A stretch of DNA of 64,000 bases from Gnetum montanum (Eukaryota; Streptophyta; Gnetopsida; Gnetales; Gnetaceae), in assembly GCA_015680685.1 (NCBI GenBank), contig MNCI01005943.1, positions 301,451 through 365,450 of the forward strand, read 5' to 3'. The translations under genes and the position numbers were made by a program. Positions 47,581-60,299 of the stretch are shown here, in pieces (position 1 is the first letter of the stretch; every line of letters begins with the position of its first letter). The notes below the pieces were generated by a model. The model did not search any database. It saw nothing but the letters and a program-made list of their open reading frames with translations, and was not told the origin of the DNA.

Positions 47581-50500
47581 AATACCCTTAGAAAATTCTA
47601 AAATGAAATATCAACTTCCATAGAATATGAAAAAATAACAAAAGAGTTGTTTGTAGGAACTAGAAAAGAAAAATTAATTATCAGTGAGGAAGTAGATTGC
47701 TGAACCTTAGTTGATGATGATTTAACTCTTTTCCTCTTACTAAATTCCATAAAATCATCATTTTGAACTAACTCTTTTGAAAAAATAAATGTCTCTTCAT
47801 TTTTGAACTCATTATTTCAATCTTAGAAACTCTTCTAAAATTACTTCTAAACCTTCATTCTCTTTTGATTCTTCATACAGGTAGTTACAGGCACCATAGT
47901 CTACATTAATAATTAAGGTAGCTTCTTAAACAAAAATTACCTCTTCAAAATAATTTATTTATATAACTCTATTTTAATTTCATTCTTTGTTTATTTATCT
48001 ATAATACACATATGACATAAATCCATAGGAACTTATCAAGTTAGATAAAATTGTTTACAACTTTAATACTGAAACTTTCAACCTTTAATTATTGTCATTT
48101 TTATCCTTATATTGTTACTTCTGTTGCATTTCTTTCAAAGACAAGTAAATTCATTAAAATACCATGTAGAAAGCTTTGAACATAGAATAGAGCATAGGTT
48201 ATGTCTGCAAAATGAAAGCTCATTATGAAACCTTAGAAAGATCATCATTTCTTTCCTTGAGGAAGAACTAATAAATAATCCATACCTTCAACAACTTGTA
48301 GATCACTCTAGTCAATTTCAACAAAATGTGGTTTTAATTAATTTTTGATGTATTACTTTTTAAAAATTTTTACATGATGGACATTTTTCTTGGTTTATTA
48401 TCATCTTAGATAGATAATTGTATTACATAACTTTTTTTATTATCTTCCTCTACTAATCCTCTTTCTTCTTAAAGGAGGAATTTATTGATTTTGTTAAATG
48501 ATAAAGATTGTGTAAGATCTTTAGGATAATATCTCCTTTTGTACATGGAAAGCACATACACTTTTATGGTGTTGGTTCTACTTGTGTTCTTATTAGACCT
48601 AATGGATCTATAATATAACACCTTGCCCTACTACACCTAGCTAGGACTGGGTGATGCTTAGGATAACTAGTAATACCACAACAGAAGCATGATAAACTAA
48701 AAACTAATGATGTGTAGAAATATGTTATATTAAGGAAGGTCAACTACACAAAAATCCATGCCAAATGAAAAACTTAACATACATTTCAATTTATAAAACT
48801 ACATATCTCTACATAAATAAAAAATCTACAATGTTCTTCTAAGATACAAAAACACATAAACACATATAAGAGTACAAAGAGTTTCATACAAATGTAAATA
48901 GTTCATACTACTACATATGGAAATATACATTAATCAATCCCTAAAGATTTTTCCCTCCTCTACTCTCTCTCTTAGTCCTCATTTGTGCTCCTATAGCCTT
49001 CACCTATAAGTAAATATAGTCAATATAAAATTGAGTGGGAAGCCTTTACACTTCCCTTGCTAGATGGTTAACAAGTGTTGCGTTGGAGGAAAGGAGTAGG
49101 GTACAAGGGAACCTTTATTAGTCTTGTGCATGCTAAGAGCAACACATGTACACACACCATATCACACATAACACTGACCCAATCATTATCAAAGAGAATA
49201 GATGACTATCATACAATCATAGATAAAACCATTGTCTAACATAATCTATCGTATATCTGTTATACCACATCACATGCATTTCCACAATCATTCCTATGCC
49301 ATCATACCTACTTCATATTGTTAAACAACCCATGAACCACACAATCATAATCCGATCGTAATATACATCATCACCGCCATGACTCATAAATTGATACTAT
49401 CATACATGTAGCCCATGTGGATGCTACCATATCCATACTCAATGTATTATGTGAAACACTACAATGATTACTCATAAATATCCATTGCCTATAGGTCTTT
49501 TATTTGTCCAACCGGTGCTAGGGTTCGTCAACCTATACTCGCAACCACTAGCCTTCTAGAGGACTAGCTATAGAAAAAAACACACCTATGCCACGTATTA
49601 GCTGCAGGGATGAACAAACCTACGCTCTCTCACTCTCAAGATGAGGCTTGAGATAGAAGCCTCATTGATGCATCACAATGGGGGTCAACCCAAAACTACT
49701 TTTAGGGTGGCTCATCACCAACCAGTCCACACCCTAATGCTAGCACCACCTGCTAATGACCATTACAAGCATCATTGTGAGGACATGTACAAGTCTAGGT
49801 TAGCTTAACCCGACACATGTCACAAACACAACACATCCAAAACAAACATAACATGACCACATATATCCATACCTAATAGTCACATTCATTCCATCAAACA
49901 ATACTACTATTTGATAAAATAAAATTTTATGCCACAACCATATTTCTTGAACTATAAGCAATTCCACAAAAATGACTACTATAATAATCCCCAAAATGAT
50001 ATATGCCCAAAAATAAAACCAATTCCATGATTAGAAAGTACTTCTCAAGACAATTCCAATGACACTAATTTCACCTAAATCAGACTCCTGGAAGCAAAAT
50101 GTTCAAAATTTGATTAATAAATAATAATTAATAATATTTAATTATAGCCAATGATGATTGAAACTTTGAGAAACTCTTGTGCCTTAGTAGGCCTTTAAAA
50201 TATAATATTCAATCCATGGCAGTCTCATTAACATCATATATCATATTCCACAAATCCATATCATACCGTACATTACATGTTTATGAATAAACAATTCACA
50301 ACCAAAACTATAAAAGTTTGGGAAATATGAAAGAAACATGTCCAAGCTCAATTTTTTAATTATCTACCCACATGACCACATCGCTTGATCATAAACACTA
50401 ATTCGTCACAAAAATACAATGAAAAGATAAAGAAAATGCACCAATTAAAATTGTTGCAGTAGAAAGTTTGAAACAAGCATAAAATCCTCAAAAATCCATT

Positions 50501-53475
50501 CAAACTTTGTTACAGGTTTTGCACCCACATAGATATGATTGCCACAATTCCAAATCTAGGTTTAGATCAAGTAACATTTTTTGACAATGCCAAAATTCTA
50601 AGAAAAGAGTGGAACAACGGAAGAAAAGAAAGGAAAAACAAAAGAGAAGAAACTAGAAATTGGTTTCTATTTTTTGTGAACATAGAAAACAAAAAACCCA
50701 AATTCTAATGAGTAGTGCCCACAACAAAAGAAAGATAGTGGTGTTGTTTTTTTAAAAAACTTATTTACAATGTATAATGCATATAATCATAATGCAAAGA
50801 CATTTTATCTTTTACACGTCATGTGCCATGAAAACCAATTTGTTTAGTTTTGAATTATTTATTATTATTTTTAAAGGAAATATTTTCATAAGCTATATAT
50901 TTTTTTCCTCTCCAGCTAATGTTGTGAACTTTAATCATGTGTAACAAACATACTAGGACTCCAAATCAAAATCCATTTGAACCTACAAGATCCATATCAG
51001 ATCCTCTACATAGTCACATGCTAAAAAATTATCTAAACATCATATGACATAGTGTATAATTCAAATGCATAAATACTAAAATTACATATAAAGCATAAAT
51101 GCATACCAAGTAGGTGCTCTTGTATCCCAACCTAACATCCCCACCAACAACATCACCTGTCTAACACATCACAGAGGGCTAGTGTACATAATCACATTAA
51201 TTAAGAATGTAATGACATCATAATCATAACATATAAAGTGTAATTACAATAAGCTAAGTTGTCCCTAATAACCCACTAAGACAACACATGTAATGTATAA
51301 ATCGTAATCATACGATCATACCTAATGTGTCTAGAAGGGATGTAACATATAATCCCTTGCAGTTACAAGTTAAATTTTCCAAATATGTCACACCCTAAAA
51401 TTATCCATAGATAAATTAAGAAAATCACTTAAGGACTTATTTGGTTTCATGAATATATAGATATTAATTATTTTGTGATGTTAAGTCTACGAAATCATGA
51501 ATTTACACTTCAAATGGTGAAATCCAAATGAAATCAAAAATATAATTAAAATGATGGATTCCATAGGAATCTAAAGATTGTTTTGGGTGAAATTGTATGG
51601 AACCAACCAAAACCAAACAATTTTCTAAATATTATTTGTGGAATCTATTGAAATAAAACCCCAAGAATTATGCAAATAAATACATCCTAATAAGCATGAA
51701 TTAATTACTTTAAAATCCTTGAAATACATAACATCTCAAAATTAATCATTTGGAAAACTTGGTACATCAGGTATGAAGCCTTGTAATCTAATAAGCATAC
51801 CTGAAAAACCATAAAGATTAAACACTTTATAATATACATGAAAGGGTTCACCATATTCTCACAAAATATATGTTAACTATAAAATTACATGAAAGATAAA
51901 GATATATATGTGGGCCATTTTACAAATCCATAAGATGACTCCAAAGATAAAATAAAGTTTGAATCCTTCATCTAAAACACATCCTCCAAATCATCATTTC
52001 TTTTTATATGCACCTTGATCTGGCATCCAAACCATCCTATGGAAACTCCATTCAAGTATCCTTATAATAATATGCATGAAATACATGTAGAAAGGATTAA
52101 AACACCTTCACAATAGAGAAAACCATCTTAACACTACTTGGAGCAAGCTAGAAGATGAAGCTCACACTACAGAGCACATTGCTAGAACTAATAATAAATA
52201 TCGATTAACAAATTTATTAATCAAAATAATTAACTAATCCATTAATGAATCAACATTAATATTACTATTAATGCACTAACCACCACTAATCCATGATAAT
52301 TCTAAAGCGCTTACTACTTGTGGAATGCTACAATACTCTCTATATTTTTCATGAGTTTCTAACATTAGGCATTGGAATAGCTAAAAGGTTGATACTAACT
52401 TAACTAGTTACTAAGGATAAATAGGTGTAGTATCTCACCTATCTAGGTCAACCCTCATGAATGATAAACTATTAGGTTATGTTTTGACTAGTATCAACCC
52501 TATATCTATCATAAGTCCTAATGTTAACTATCACCTTAGGTTTCTTAACACGAGTTGCACACTACTTTGTTAACAGAATTTTCTAAATGAACTTTGTTAT
52601 GATAAGACCAACAAGGTAATGTAATACTATGTTGATGGACTAACTCTAAAGTTAACTTTTTACTATGGAAAGACCTACCTATTTTGTATTAATAAATCCT
52701 AATCCTAGCTTTTTAACACTCTAGATACATCCATCCACATCTTCAATATTATCTAGCCATCATCGTCAAATGTCATTGTTAATGTTAGAAGTTATTCACA
52801 TCTTGCTACTCTAGAAAATATGTTGAAAATCCATCAAAACTTTTATTGTAACTTCTAGATATGTTACAAATTGGAATATTCCATCTAAGAAGACCACCAC
52901 GATCTTTGCTACTAGGAGGAGATTACACAAGTAAAATAGAAAGGTAAAATGCAAGACAAAATTTTGAAAATAGTACATTACAAAAAAAATTAGAAAATCA
53001 ATGTTAGTATCAATAATAAAGGTTGCAAATAAAATGTAAAAGGAAAGAAGACTCAAAAGAAAATATGCTTATAATAATCATGGAAGGAAGAAGATTTCCT
53101 CTACATTGAATGATTAGTTAAGAGTAAAAATTTGCCAAGTAAAAATAGCTTCAAATCCATAATTACTAGGAGATTTACCATATAAGATCACAAGTAAGAA
53201 AATAAGAAAGAGAGTAATGCACAAATTATGTCAAGAGAATAAACATTTCTAAGTATTTATAAGAACAAATCCAAGGTTCAATAATTCCAAGAATAACAAT
53301 CTAATTCTAGGGTTGGATAAGATGTATCCATAAAAGAACTCAACTGGTCCACAAGTGGCTATGTCCATGGGTTCAAGTCATCAAAAAATACTAAATATAG
53401 TCCACATTGTCCAAGAATGGATTTTTGATCTTCAAACATAAAATAAGAGAAAAACTGAAATAAATTTTGAGACAA
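47581..53475. other. AT-rich region, no gene seen
   Basis: Nearly 6 kb with no reading frame above about 65 codons and no match to the elements described here. A moderately C-rich stretch at about 48600-49800 (starting ATAACACCTTGCCCTACTAC) has the look of old LTR sequence, but I found no partner copy or TG...CA pair. It is best treated as ancient, unclassifiable repeat. Confidence 0.35.
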
Positions 53476-53600
53476 CCACTTGAAGTGATGGTAAGATGTC
53501 TATTTCTTAAGTTGTAAGAGCTAGGTTTAAGCTTGGATGTAGCCACTTGAAAGATGTTAGGCTTTTGCTCATCCATTTCCCTCCTAGGACCCCACCTTAG
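53476..53600 (+). repeat. SINE-like repeat, copy 3
   Basis: ACCACTTGAAGTGATGGTAAGA begins the best-preserved copy (I list it in two parts: ACCACTTGAAGTG and ATGGTAAGATG). TTCTTAAGTTG, GGTTTAAGCTTGG, CCACTTGAAAG and GTTAGGCTTTTGCTC follow in the order seen in copies 1 and 2. Confidence 0.58.
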
Positions 53601-53899
53601 TGGAATGAGCATTGACCCTCTAGGTGATTATCCTTTAATTAAAATAAATTATAATTAAATATTTAACATATATTTTTACCATATTATTACATTATTCCAA
53701 AAAACTTAGAACAATGGAAATAAAAATGGAAATGGAAATGCTTAATTCCATTTTGATTAGAAGATAAAGGATTTATAGGATAAAAGTTTTTTATGACAAG
53801 AGTTTGATATGTTCATGCTGAGTCTTGAACATCTTAATAAGAAAATGATCCAAAATTGACACTTCTAACTCAAATAAATAGGGTAAAGTTGTTGCCTAA

Positions 53900-55515
53900 A
53901 TACTAAGACCATTAAAGAAAGGATAATTTAGAAAGATATACTCTTCATCTACTACTATTACATGTATACAAAATCTACAAATGCTTTTTTCTCTTTGAAG
54001 ATTAATCCAACTCATTATTTCAATCAAAATATAGTGAGATCCCACATGAGCATGGATGATTGTCATCTTAATTTTTCTAGATATAGTAGTAGATAAATAA
54101 GTATGTAGTTTTGTTGAGGATCCTCTTTGAATTTGCTACAAATAAAATTGCTTTTTTTCCACATGGGTGTTCCAACATATGCTTCAATGCCTTTTATCTA
54201 ATCCATATTTTAAGATCCTTAAAGATCAAATTTAAATCTTGATCTTTGATATTCTATTTTTGAAGTCATTTTTTTTTATTATTTAACCATCCTTTTTCTT
54301 GAGTGACCTTATGAACTTCTATGAATAGGTGGATGCTAGGGCTAGGAAGCACATTTCTATGAAAGTGGAAATTTTTCTTGAGAGCTATCATTTCTATAGG
54401 TGGAATATTTGCTTCTACTAATAAATATCATATGAGATTTGAGCCTTTGCCAAAAGTTCCTATAATAAAAATTATTTTTTTAACATAGTTCAAATGTTTC
54501 CATTTTATTATAGGTAAATTGGATCCCCAAGTTTTACAATCATATAATACAACTATTTGAACAAGTTGATTACACATTTTCTTATGAATATCCTATGTCC
54601 AAATTTGTTCTTGTGCACATTTACTTTGAACTAAATATAAAGCATGCATACTATTTGAAATTTTCTGAGCAATACAATCTTATCAAGAATATCTATTTGA
54701 AATTGAGATGCCTAAATAGTTAAAAGAGAAGACAATTTTAATTTTCATTGTCCTAATATAAAAATCATCTACAAAAGATCTTGTATCACACACCATCATT
54801 TTGGTTTTACTAAAATTAACTTTCATCCTTGAGATAGTAAAAAAATCATCTAAACTTTGAGCATAAACTTCATTTGAACTTCAGGTTTTGCTCTAAGAAC
54901 TACATCATTAGAAAAAAATAAAATATTCATAAGAAAAGTTCCATATTTAATAAAATCCAGCACAACAAAGGACGTCCATTATTCTAAATCATCAATGAAG
55001 GTGCTAAATAATGTGGGTGAAAGTGGGCAGTTTTGCTTCAGCGCAATGCCACTTAGGATAAAATTTTCCTTTGTTTTATTATTCAAGAACATAACTCATA
55101 TTGAACTATATAAAAATTGAATAGAAAATAGAAGTTCTCCATGAATATTAATATGCTACAACTACCTCCACACTTTATATTCAATAATAGAGTTGTAAGC
55201 TTTGTAAAAATCCATAAGGTAAAGATAAAATTTATTAAAAAGTCCTTTAGCCTAGTCTATATAATATTTTAATGTAATTAAGTAATCTCTTATGAAGCGA
55301 TGTTGCCTAAAGCCTACTTGTAAAATTTCTTGAAAATTGTTTAATTTTTCCCCTAATTATTAAGCATTCACTCAAGGATATTGCCTAATAAGTTTGCAAG
55401 AAGGTGGTTGATCATAATGAGCTTATAATTAGTAAGGTTATTTCTATCACCTTTTTTGAACTACATTACTACTCTACTAATGCACCAATCTTCTTATTGT
55501 AACCACTTTTTTAGT
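53900..55515 (-). mobile_element. Non-L1 LINE reverse transcriptase relic
   Basis: Minus strand from about 55510: FKKGDRNNLTNYK, then DFYKAYNSI, then NIHGELLFSIQFLYSSI (near 55120), then LKQNCPLSPTLFSTFIDDLE (near 55020), then FFSNDVVL (near 54905, where most RTs have FADD). The GDR-x-x-x-NYR, IHGELL and CPLSPTLF signatures fit RTE/Jockey/Dualen-like RTs better than plant L1, which uses FRPISL and DPLSPYLF. A zinc-binding-like tail may follow to about 53950. Numerous frameshifts. Confidence 0.62.
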
Positions 55516-55579
55516 TTGTTTCAAATTGAAACTAAGTGTGATTTCAACTTCTTCGATGAGGATTTGAGCACCAAATCCT

Positions 55580-57290
55580 TCAAATACATCAGCACAAGGT
55601 ACATTCTTAGCTCTTGGGGTGCCTTCAGGAATCCTCTTGATTCATAGTTCAATGTATGAAGTTAATTTTTCATGATTCCAAAAAAAATTTGAAACTAAAA
55701 TTTTTCTAAGTGTTGGAGCAAGCATAGGTCAAAATTTTTCCAAGTGATGGATCTATTGCAAACTCTACATCTTGAAGAACCACAAATGACAAATCCTAAG
55801 CTCTCCTAGTGTTATAGAGATTGAATTTAGCACATTAAATTTGGAACCCTTGGAATCAAAATTTTTCCAATTGTTGAAGGAGATGGGATGTCAATTTTGA
55901 TTTTGTTCAACACCATAACATAAAATGCCCTAAAAATAACTTTGTAAGATACATTTCTAGCCTTCGGAGTTCTCTAGGGATCATTTGTGGACATATCCCA
56001 ACTTTTCAGCATTAATTCTAGTAACTTTGAAAAAAGCTTGAAAAAGTCCAAAATTTCTCTAAGTGTTACTCATGCTAATGCTATGTTAGTGTTAGCATTG
56101 GCGTCAATGCCTATATCACCATTACTAGAACTTCCAAATCTTACAAAAACTACATTTTGACATGTATAATGAACTTCTAGGATCAAAATGACTCATTGTA
56201 GTAGTTTCCGTGCTCTAGGATTCTAGAATTTGCACATTTTTGCAAGTTTTCTAAAACTTGGAAAATTGAAATTTTTGGCTAAGTATGAGATACTAGCAAG
56301 GTGAAAACTCATCTTGACATCTTTACACCAAGTTCATAGATTTCCACTAGTTTACAAGTCTCTCAGAACTTTGAAATTATCATCTTAATGTATTTTGAGG
56401 TTATTTTTGGCCTTTATACAGTTAGAATTTTAGCTAGAAAATTGGCCAAAATTATTCTAACTTTGGATGTTAACATTGATGTTGTGCCAAAATCAATGTT
56501 AGCATTAGCACCAACACCACCATTACTAAAACTTCCAAATCTCATTAAAACTACATTTTAACATGCATGATGAATCCCTGAGGCTAAGACAACTCATTAA
56601 TAGTAATTTTGCCACTCCAAGACGTAGAAAAATGTACTTTTCAGTAGTTTTTTCATCATCCCAAAGATTGATATTTTTTTTTCTAAGTATGAAGTATCAA
56701 CAAGTATGGAGTTTATTCTAGCATCTTCAAAATTGCTTCTTGTGACCCCATAGTACTTCACATCCTTGATATGTAGCATTCCATGGCATTGTAGGTTTCT
56801 TAGTAGCTATGGGAGGTCATCACATCTTTTTCCAAATGTGATTGTAGCTTTCTAAAAGTTAGAATTTTGAACCTAAAAAAATCGTAGAGATTTTTCTACC
56901 TTTGGTGCCCATGTCAACAATAACACCAACATTAGCATCAATTTGGCAAAGTCCATACCAACACTTCAAAACATCTGGCATGGTCAACAAGCATGCCTTG
57001 GTGCAACTATTTGGTTTGGTCAACATCAGTGTTGGCATCTTTGATGTTGTTGATATCAGTGTAACATGATTAATCTAGCTGTATGAAATCATTTTCTCAT
57101 TGCTTGGATTCCTTAACATCATCTTGGCATCTTGTGGCATTAGTTCGGAGGTTAAATGAAGTTTTGGAAGTTCTTTTTTTATACTTTGGAGAAATTCCTA
57201 AAAATTTCACTAAAGTGCTGATGATGTTAACATTGTGTCAATGTTAGCATTGATGTTACCTAGATCAGTTGCTAGATTTACTACAATTGA
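55580..57290. repeat. Degenerate long-period repeat
   Basis: CACCATTACTAGAACTTCCAAATCTTAC (seen from about 56113) recurs from about 56518 with ACTACATTTT, ATGCATGATGAA and CAACTCATT following in both. The phrase TTAGCATTGG/ATGTTAGCATTGATGTT appears repeatedly. Earlier, GTACATTCTTAGCTCTTGGG (55588) resembles GATACATTTCTAGCCTTCGG (55948). Apparent period is about 360-420 bp with heavy divergence. Confidence 0.5.
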
Positions 57291-59960
57291 AGATTACGCT
57301 TATTATTTTTAAAGTTTGTGACGAGTTACACTTAACTCCAAGTTCAATTTTAGTAACCCCAAGTTAAATTTGTCAACTTTGAACCTATAAATACAAGCTC
57401 AAAACATAAATTTTAGGTCAAATATTTTGAGATTTAAGAGTACTCGTTAAATTTTAAGAAATTAAGAGCATAAGTACCTACACCATTGTAGCACCTGTGT
57501 GCCCCTTGGACACCTTTCATTGCTTCTACACCTTCATTGACAACTTCTAGATTTAGATTTTTGGGCATTTACATTACTTTCTAGAGTTATAATTTTTTTA
57601 GCTTCAATGTTAGTAATAGGAACCTTGGCCAAAATAGGCCTATTGTTGCTATTGAAAACTTTGATTGCTGGAAAATCAGAAATTCTAGGATATCAGGATT
57701 AACCTTGAATCCCCAAGGGCTTCAAAAAAGAATGGGATTCATGGTGCCCTATATGGTTAAATAGATCACCTAGGGACTTATGAATATTGCAAAGGAAAAT
57801 GCAGATCTAGAATCCAGGAAGCAAATACAAATTTCACACAAACAAAAATTTTAAAAATTTGTTGAAAGAATAAAGAATGAGTTTAAGAGATGTGTATAAA
57901 TGTTGCCCATGGGATAGAAAAAAGGGCTCACTTGGATGGAGGTTCAGAGCCCATTGAAGTTGACATGATCCACTTCATGATTTGGATGCTCAACCACTCC
58001 TGGTGCTATCAAACCTCCTTTGTTATTACTCCAAATCTACAATTTTGGTCACTATTGGAGGGTTGCAAAAATGTAAGGGATTTGGTTGCCAAAATGCTCC
58101 ATGCTAGGAGTTGGGATTTCTAAGAGTGTAGTGTAGAAACCAAAAATCCATAGATCTTGAGGGGGTAACAAGGCTATAGGGGTTCCATGCTAGGAGGTTC
58201 CAAGAAGCTGCATTTTGCAAATTTTGCAAGAGCTCTTGAATGCCAAAATTGCTATAATGCTCAAAAATGCCAAAGTGTGGAACTTGAAAATGATATTGGG
58301 GTTTTGTTTTTATAGGTTTTTGGCCATGAAATGGATTGAAAATTGGTTGCAATTCAGCTGTAATGTGGTTATAAATTGGCTATAAATTTGCTATAAATTT
58401 CTTCCATGTACAGATGAGATGGGTGTGCAAATTTGGGGGTTACCATATATAGTAAGTGCCAAATCCCCATGGCCATTTCATTTACTATAAATAGTAATGG
58501 GGACACACCATCTATGCTAGAGGCAGATCTTCTAAGTTAGGCCTTCAACCTTCTACATTGGCATGCAAGATTAATGTTGAAGTGCATAGAGTGTTTAAAT
58601 TTTGTCTTTGTGGCTTCTACACTAGGGGCATGTAGTTTCTAGGTTGGGCATGTAATCTCTATGCTAGAGGTGAAGTCTCCACATTGAGGTCTACCCTTCC
58701 ACACTAAGAGTAGGGGACCCACATCCCTCCACACTAGGAGTAGGTGAGATCTATTCTGTGTAGGTATTTCCAGCATAGAAAAGTGTATACACCTCATAAA
58801 ATCCATTAAATTTCCATTTTTTGCATCTCAAAAGGCTTTTTGGTACTAGGTGACTCTTTTCACTTGGGGAATAAGGCTTTGACAACTTATGAGGCATCTT
58901 TAGCCCCAAAAGTATGAAATATGTGAGATTTCCCCTCATGGGTTGCAATCTTCACATTTACAAGGAAGTTTTAACTCAGGTCTTATGGGATAGGGTTGCA
59001 AAGGTTATAACAAGCAAATCTGGTGGTGTTTCATTGGTTCCTCTTTGTTGGTGTTTGGAGGATTGACTCAATAGGCATTAACAAAGAATATAAGACACCA
59101 CTATAGGTCCACCATGCACATTCCCTCTTTGCACTTGATCCATTTGTGTTGAACCATGCCAAAGAGTGCTTGAGATGATGGGATAAGGTTACGATGAGAT
59201 GAAGGTAGTGAGACCATTAGGGAGATGGTCATGGAGGCTAACAATGCATTTTAAGTGTTATCATCATGGATATAGCATGACATTGACATGTTTTGAAGTG
59301 TTGTTTACTCAACAAATGCATTTGAGGATCTAATCACTTCACTCCAAATTTGCTTTGGCCATTGGGCTTTGAGGCTTCATTAGTCATTTAGCTTCTTGGT
59401 AATTTAGTTCACCCTTTTTTTATGGGGTGAAACCTTCATTAGGTTTCATTGCGAGGGCTAGTTTGATATAGTTTTCCCATTGAATGAGTTCCATTACATT
59501 TAACAGACTTGGTTTTTTCATCAAACTAGTTGTGTTCGATGGACTTAATTGTTTTCCCATTGAATGAGCTACATTACATTCAAGTGGACTTGAGGATGGT
59601 GCATGATGAAGAGATATTATATGTCTATAGTGCATGAGTGATAAACATAGGTCAACATTGTTTTCCAAGATATGGAAGGTCATAATCAAACTATGAGGCT
59701 AGGTTTAAGGAGTGGTGCTAAATGGAGGATAATAGTATAAGTAGTCTTAACAAAGTAGGAAAAACTTACGAAATCTTACACATCGAGGTCATGTGGTGGC
59801 TTGTTTGCATGGTGGATTACACCTTTGTAATGGATCTAGGCTTCATCCTACAAACACAACTCTAAAAGGACAAGTAGACCAAGAAAACATAGCATGTCAT
59901 AATATTACAATGCATACAGTCCACATAGAATGATAAAACCAAGCCACCCAAGTTACCAAT
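57291..59960. other. No gene seen; probable 3' region of the Tat element and unclassified repeats
   Basis: Contains a TATA-like ACCTATAAATACAAGC near 57385, a 28-bp duplication at about 58697-58750 (CCACACTARGAGTAGG), and an 80-bp duplication (TTTTCCCATTGAATGAG at about 59471 and 59551). LTR boundaries of the Tat element should fall here, but I could not find a TG...CA pair. Its second LTR would be outside what is preserved. Confidence 0.3.
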
Positions 59961-59967
59961 GTTGCCA

Positions 59968-60286
59968 GTTTAAAGCCATGGTGGGCCAAAGTATGAGTTT
60001 AAGGCCTTGGAAGGTTGTGGTGCTAGTTTAGGGTCATAGCAGACTGTGGTGCTAGTTTAAGGCCTTGGTAGGCCATGTTTCCATTTTAAGGTTGTACCAG
60101 ACCATGGTGCTAGTTTAAGGCCTTAGTAAGGTCAATTGCCAGTTTAAGGTCGTTGTGGACTATGGTGCTTGTTTAAGGCCTTGACAAGCTGTGTTGCCAA
60201 TTTAAGGTTGTAGCAGATTATGATGTTGGTTTAAGGCCTTGACAGGTCATGTTGCTAGTTTAAGGTCGTAGTGGACTATGTTGAAG
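59968..60286. repeat. Tandem array: 11 units of 29 bp
   Basis: AGTTTAAGG-type cores recur at 59968, 59996, 60025, 60054, 60083, 60112, 60141, 60170, 60199, 60228 and 60257. Units alternate between AGTTTAAGGCCTTGGYAGG and AGTTTAAGGTCGTAGYRGAC forms, so the higher-order period is 58 bp. It lies just beyond the integrase stop of the Tat element. Confidence 0.9.
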
Positions 60287-60299
60287 TAGGCTCGCTTGT

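Noticed and set aside
52811-53056. 81-codon hydrophobic minus frame
   Set aside because: Phe/Leu-rich through AT bias, with no neighbours, start context or homologous copy.
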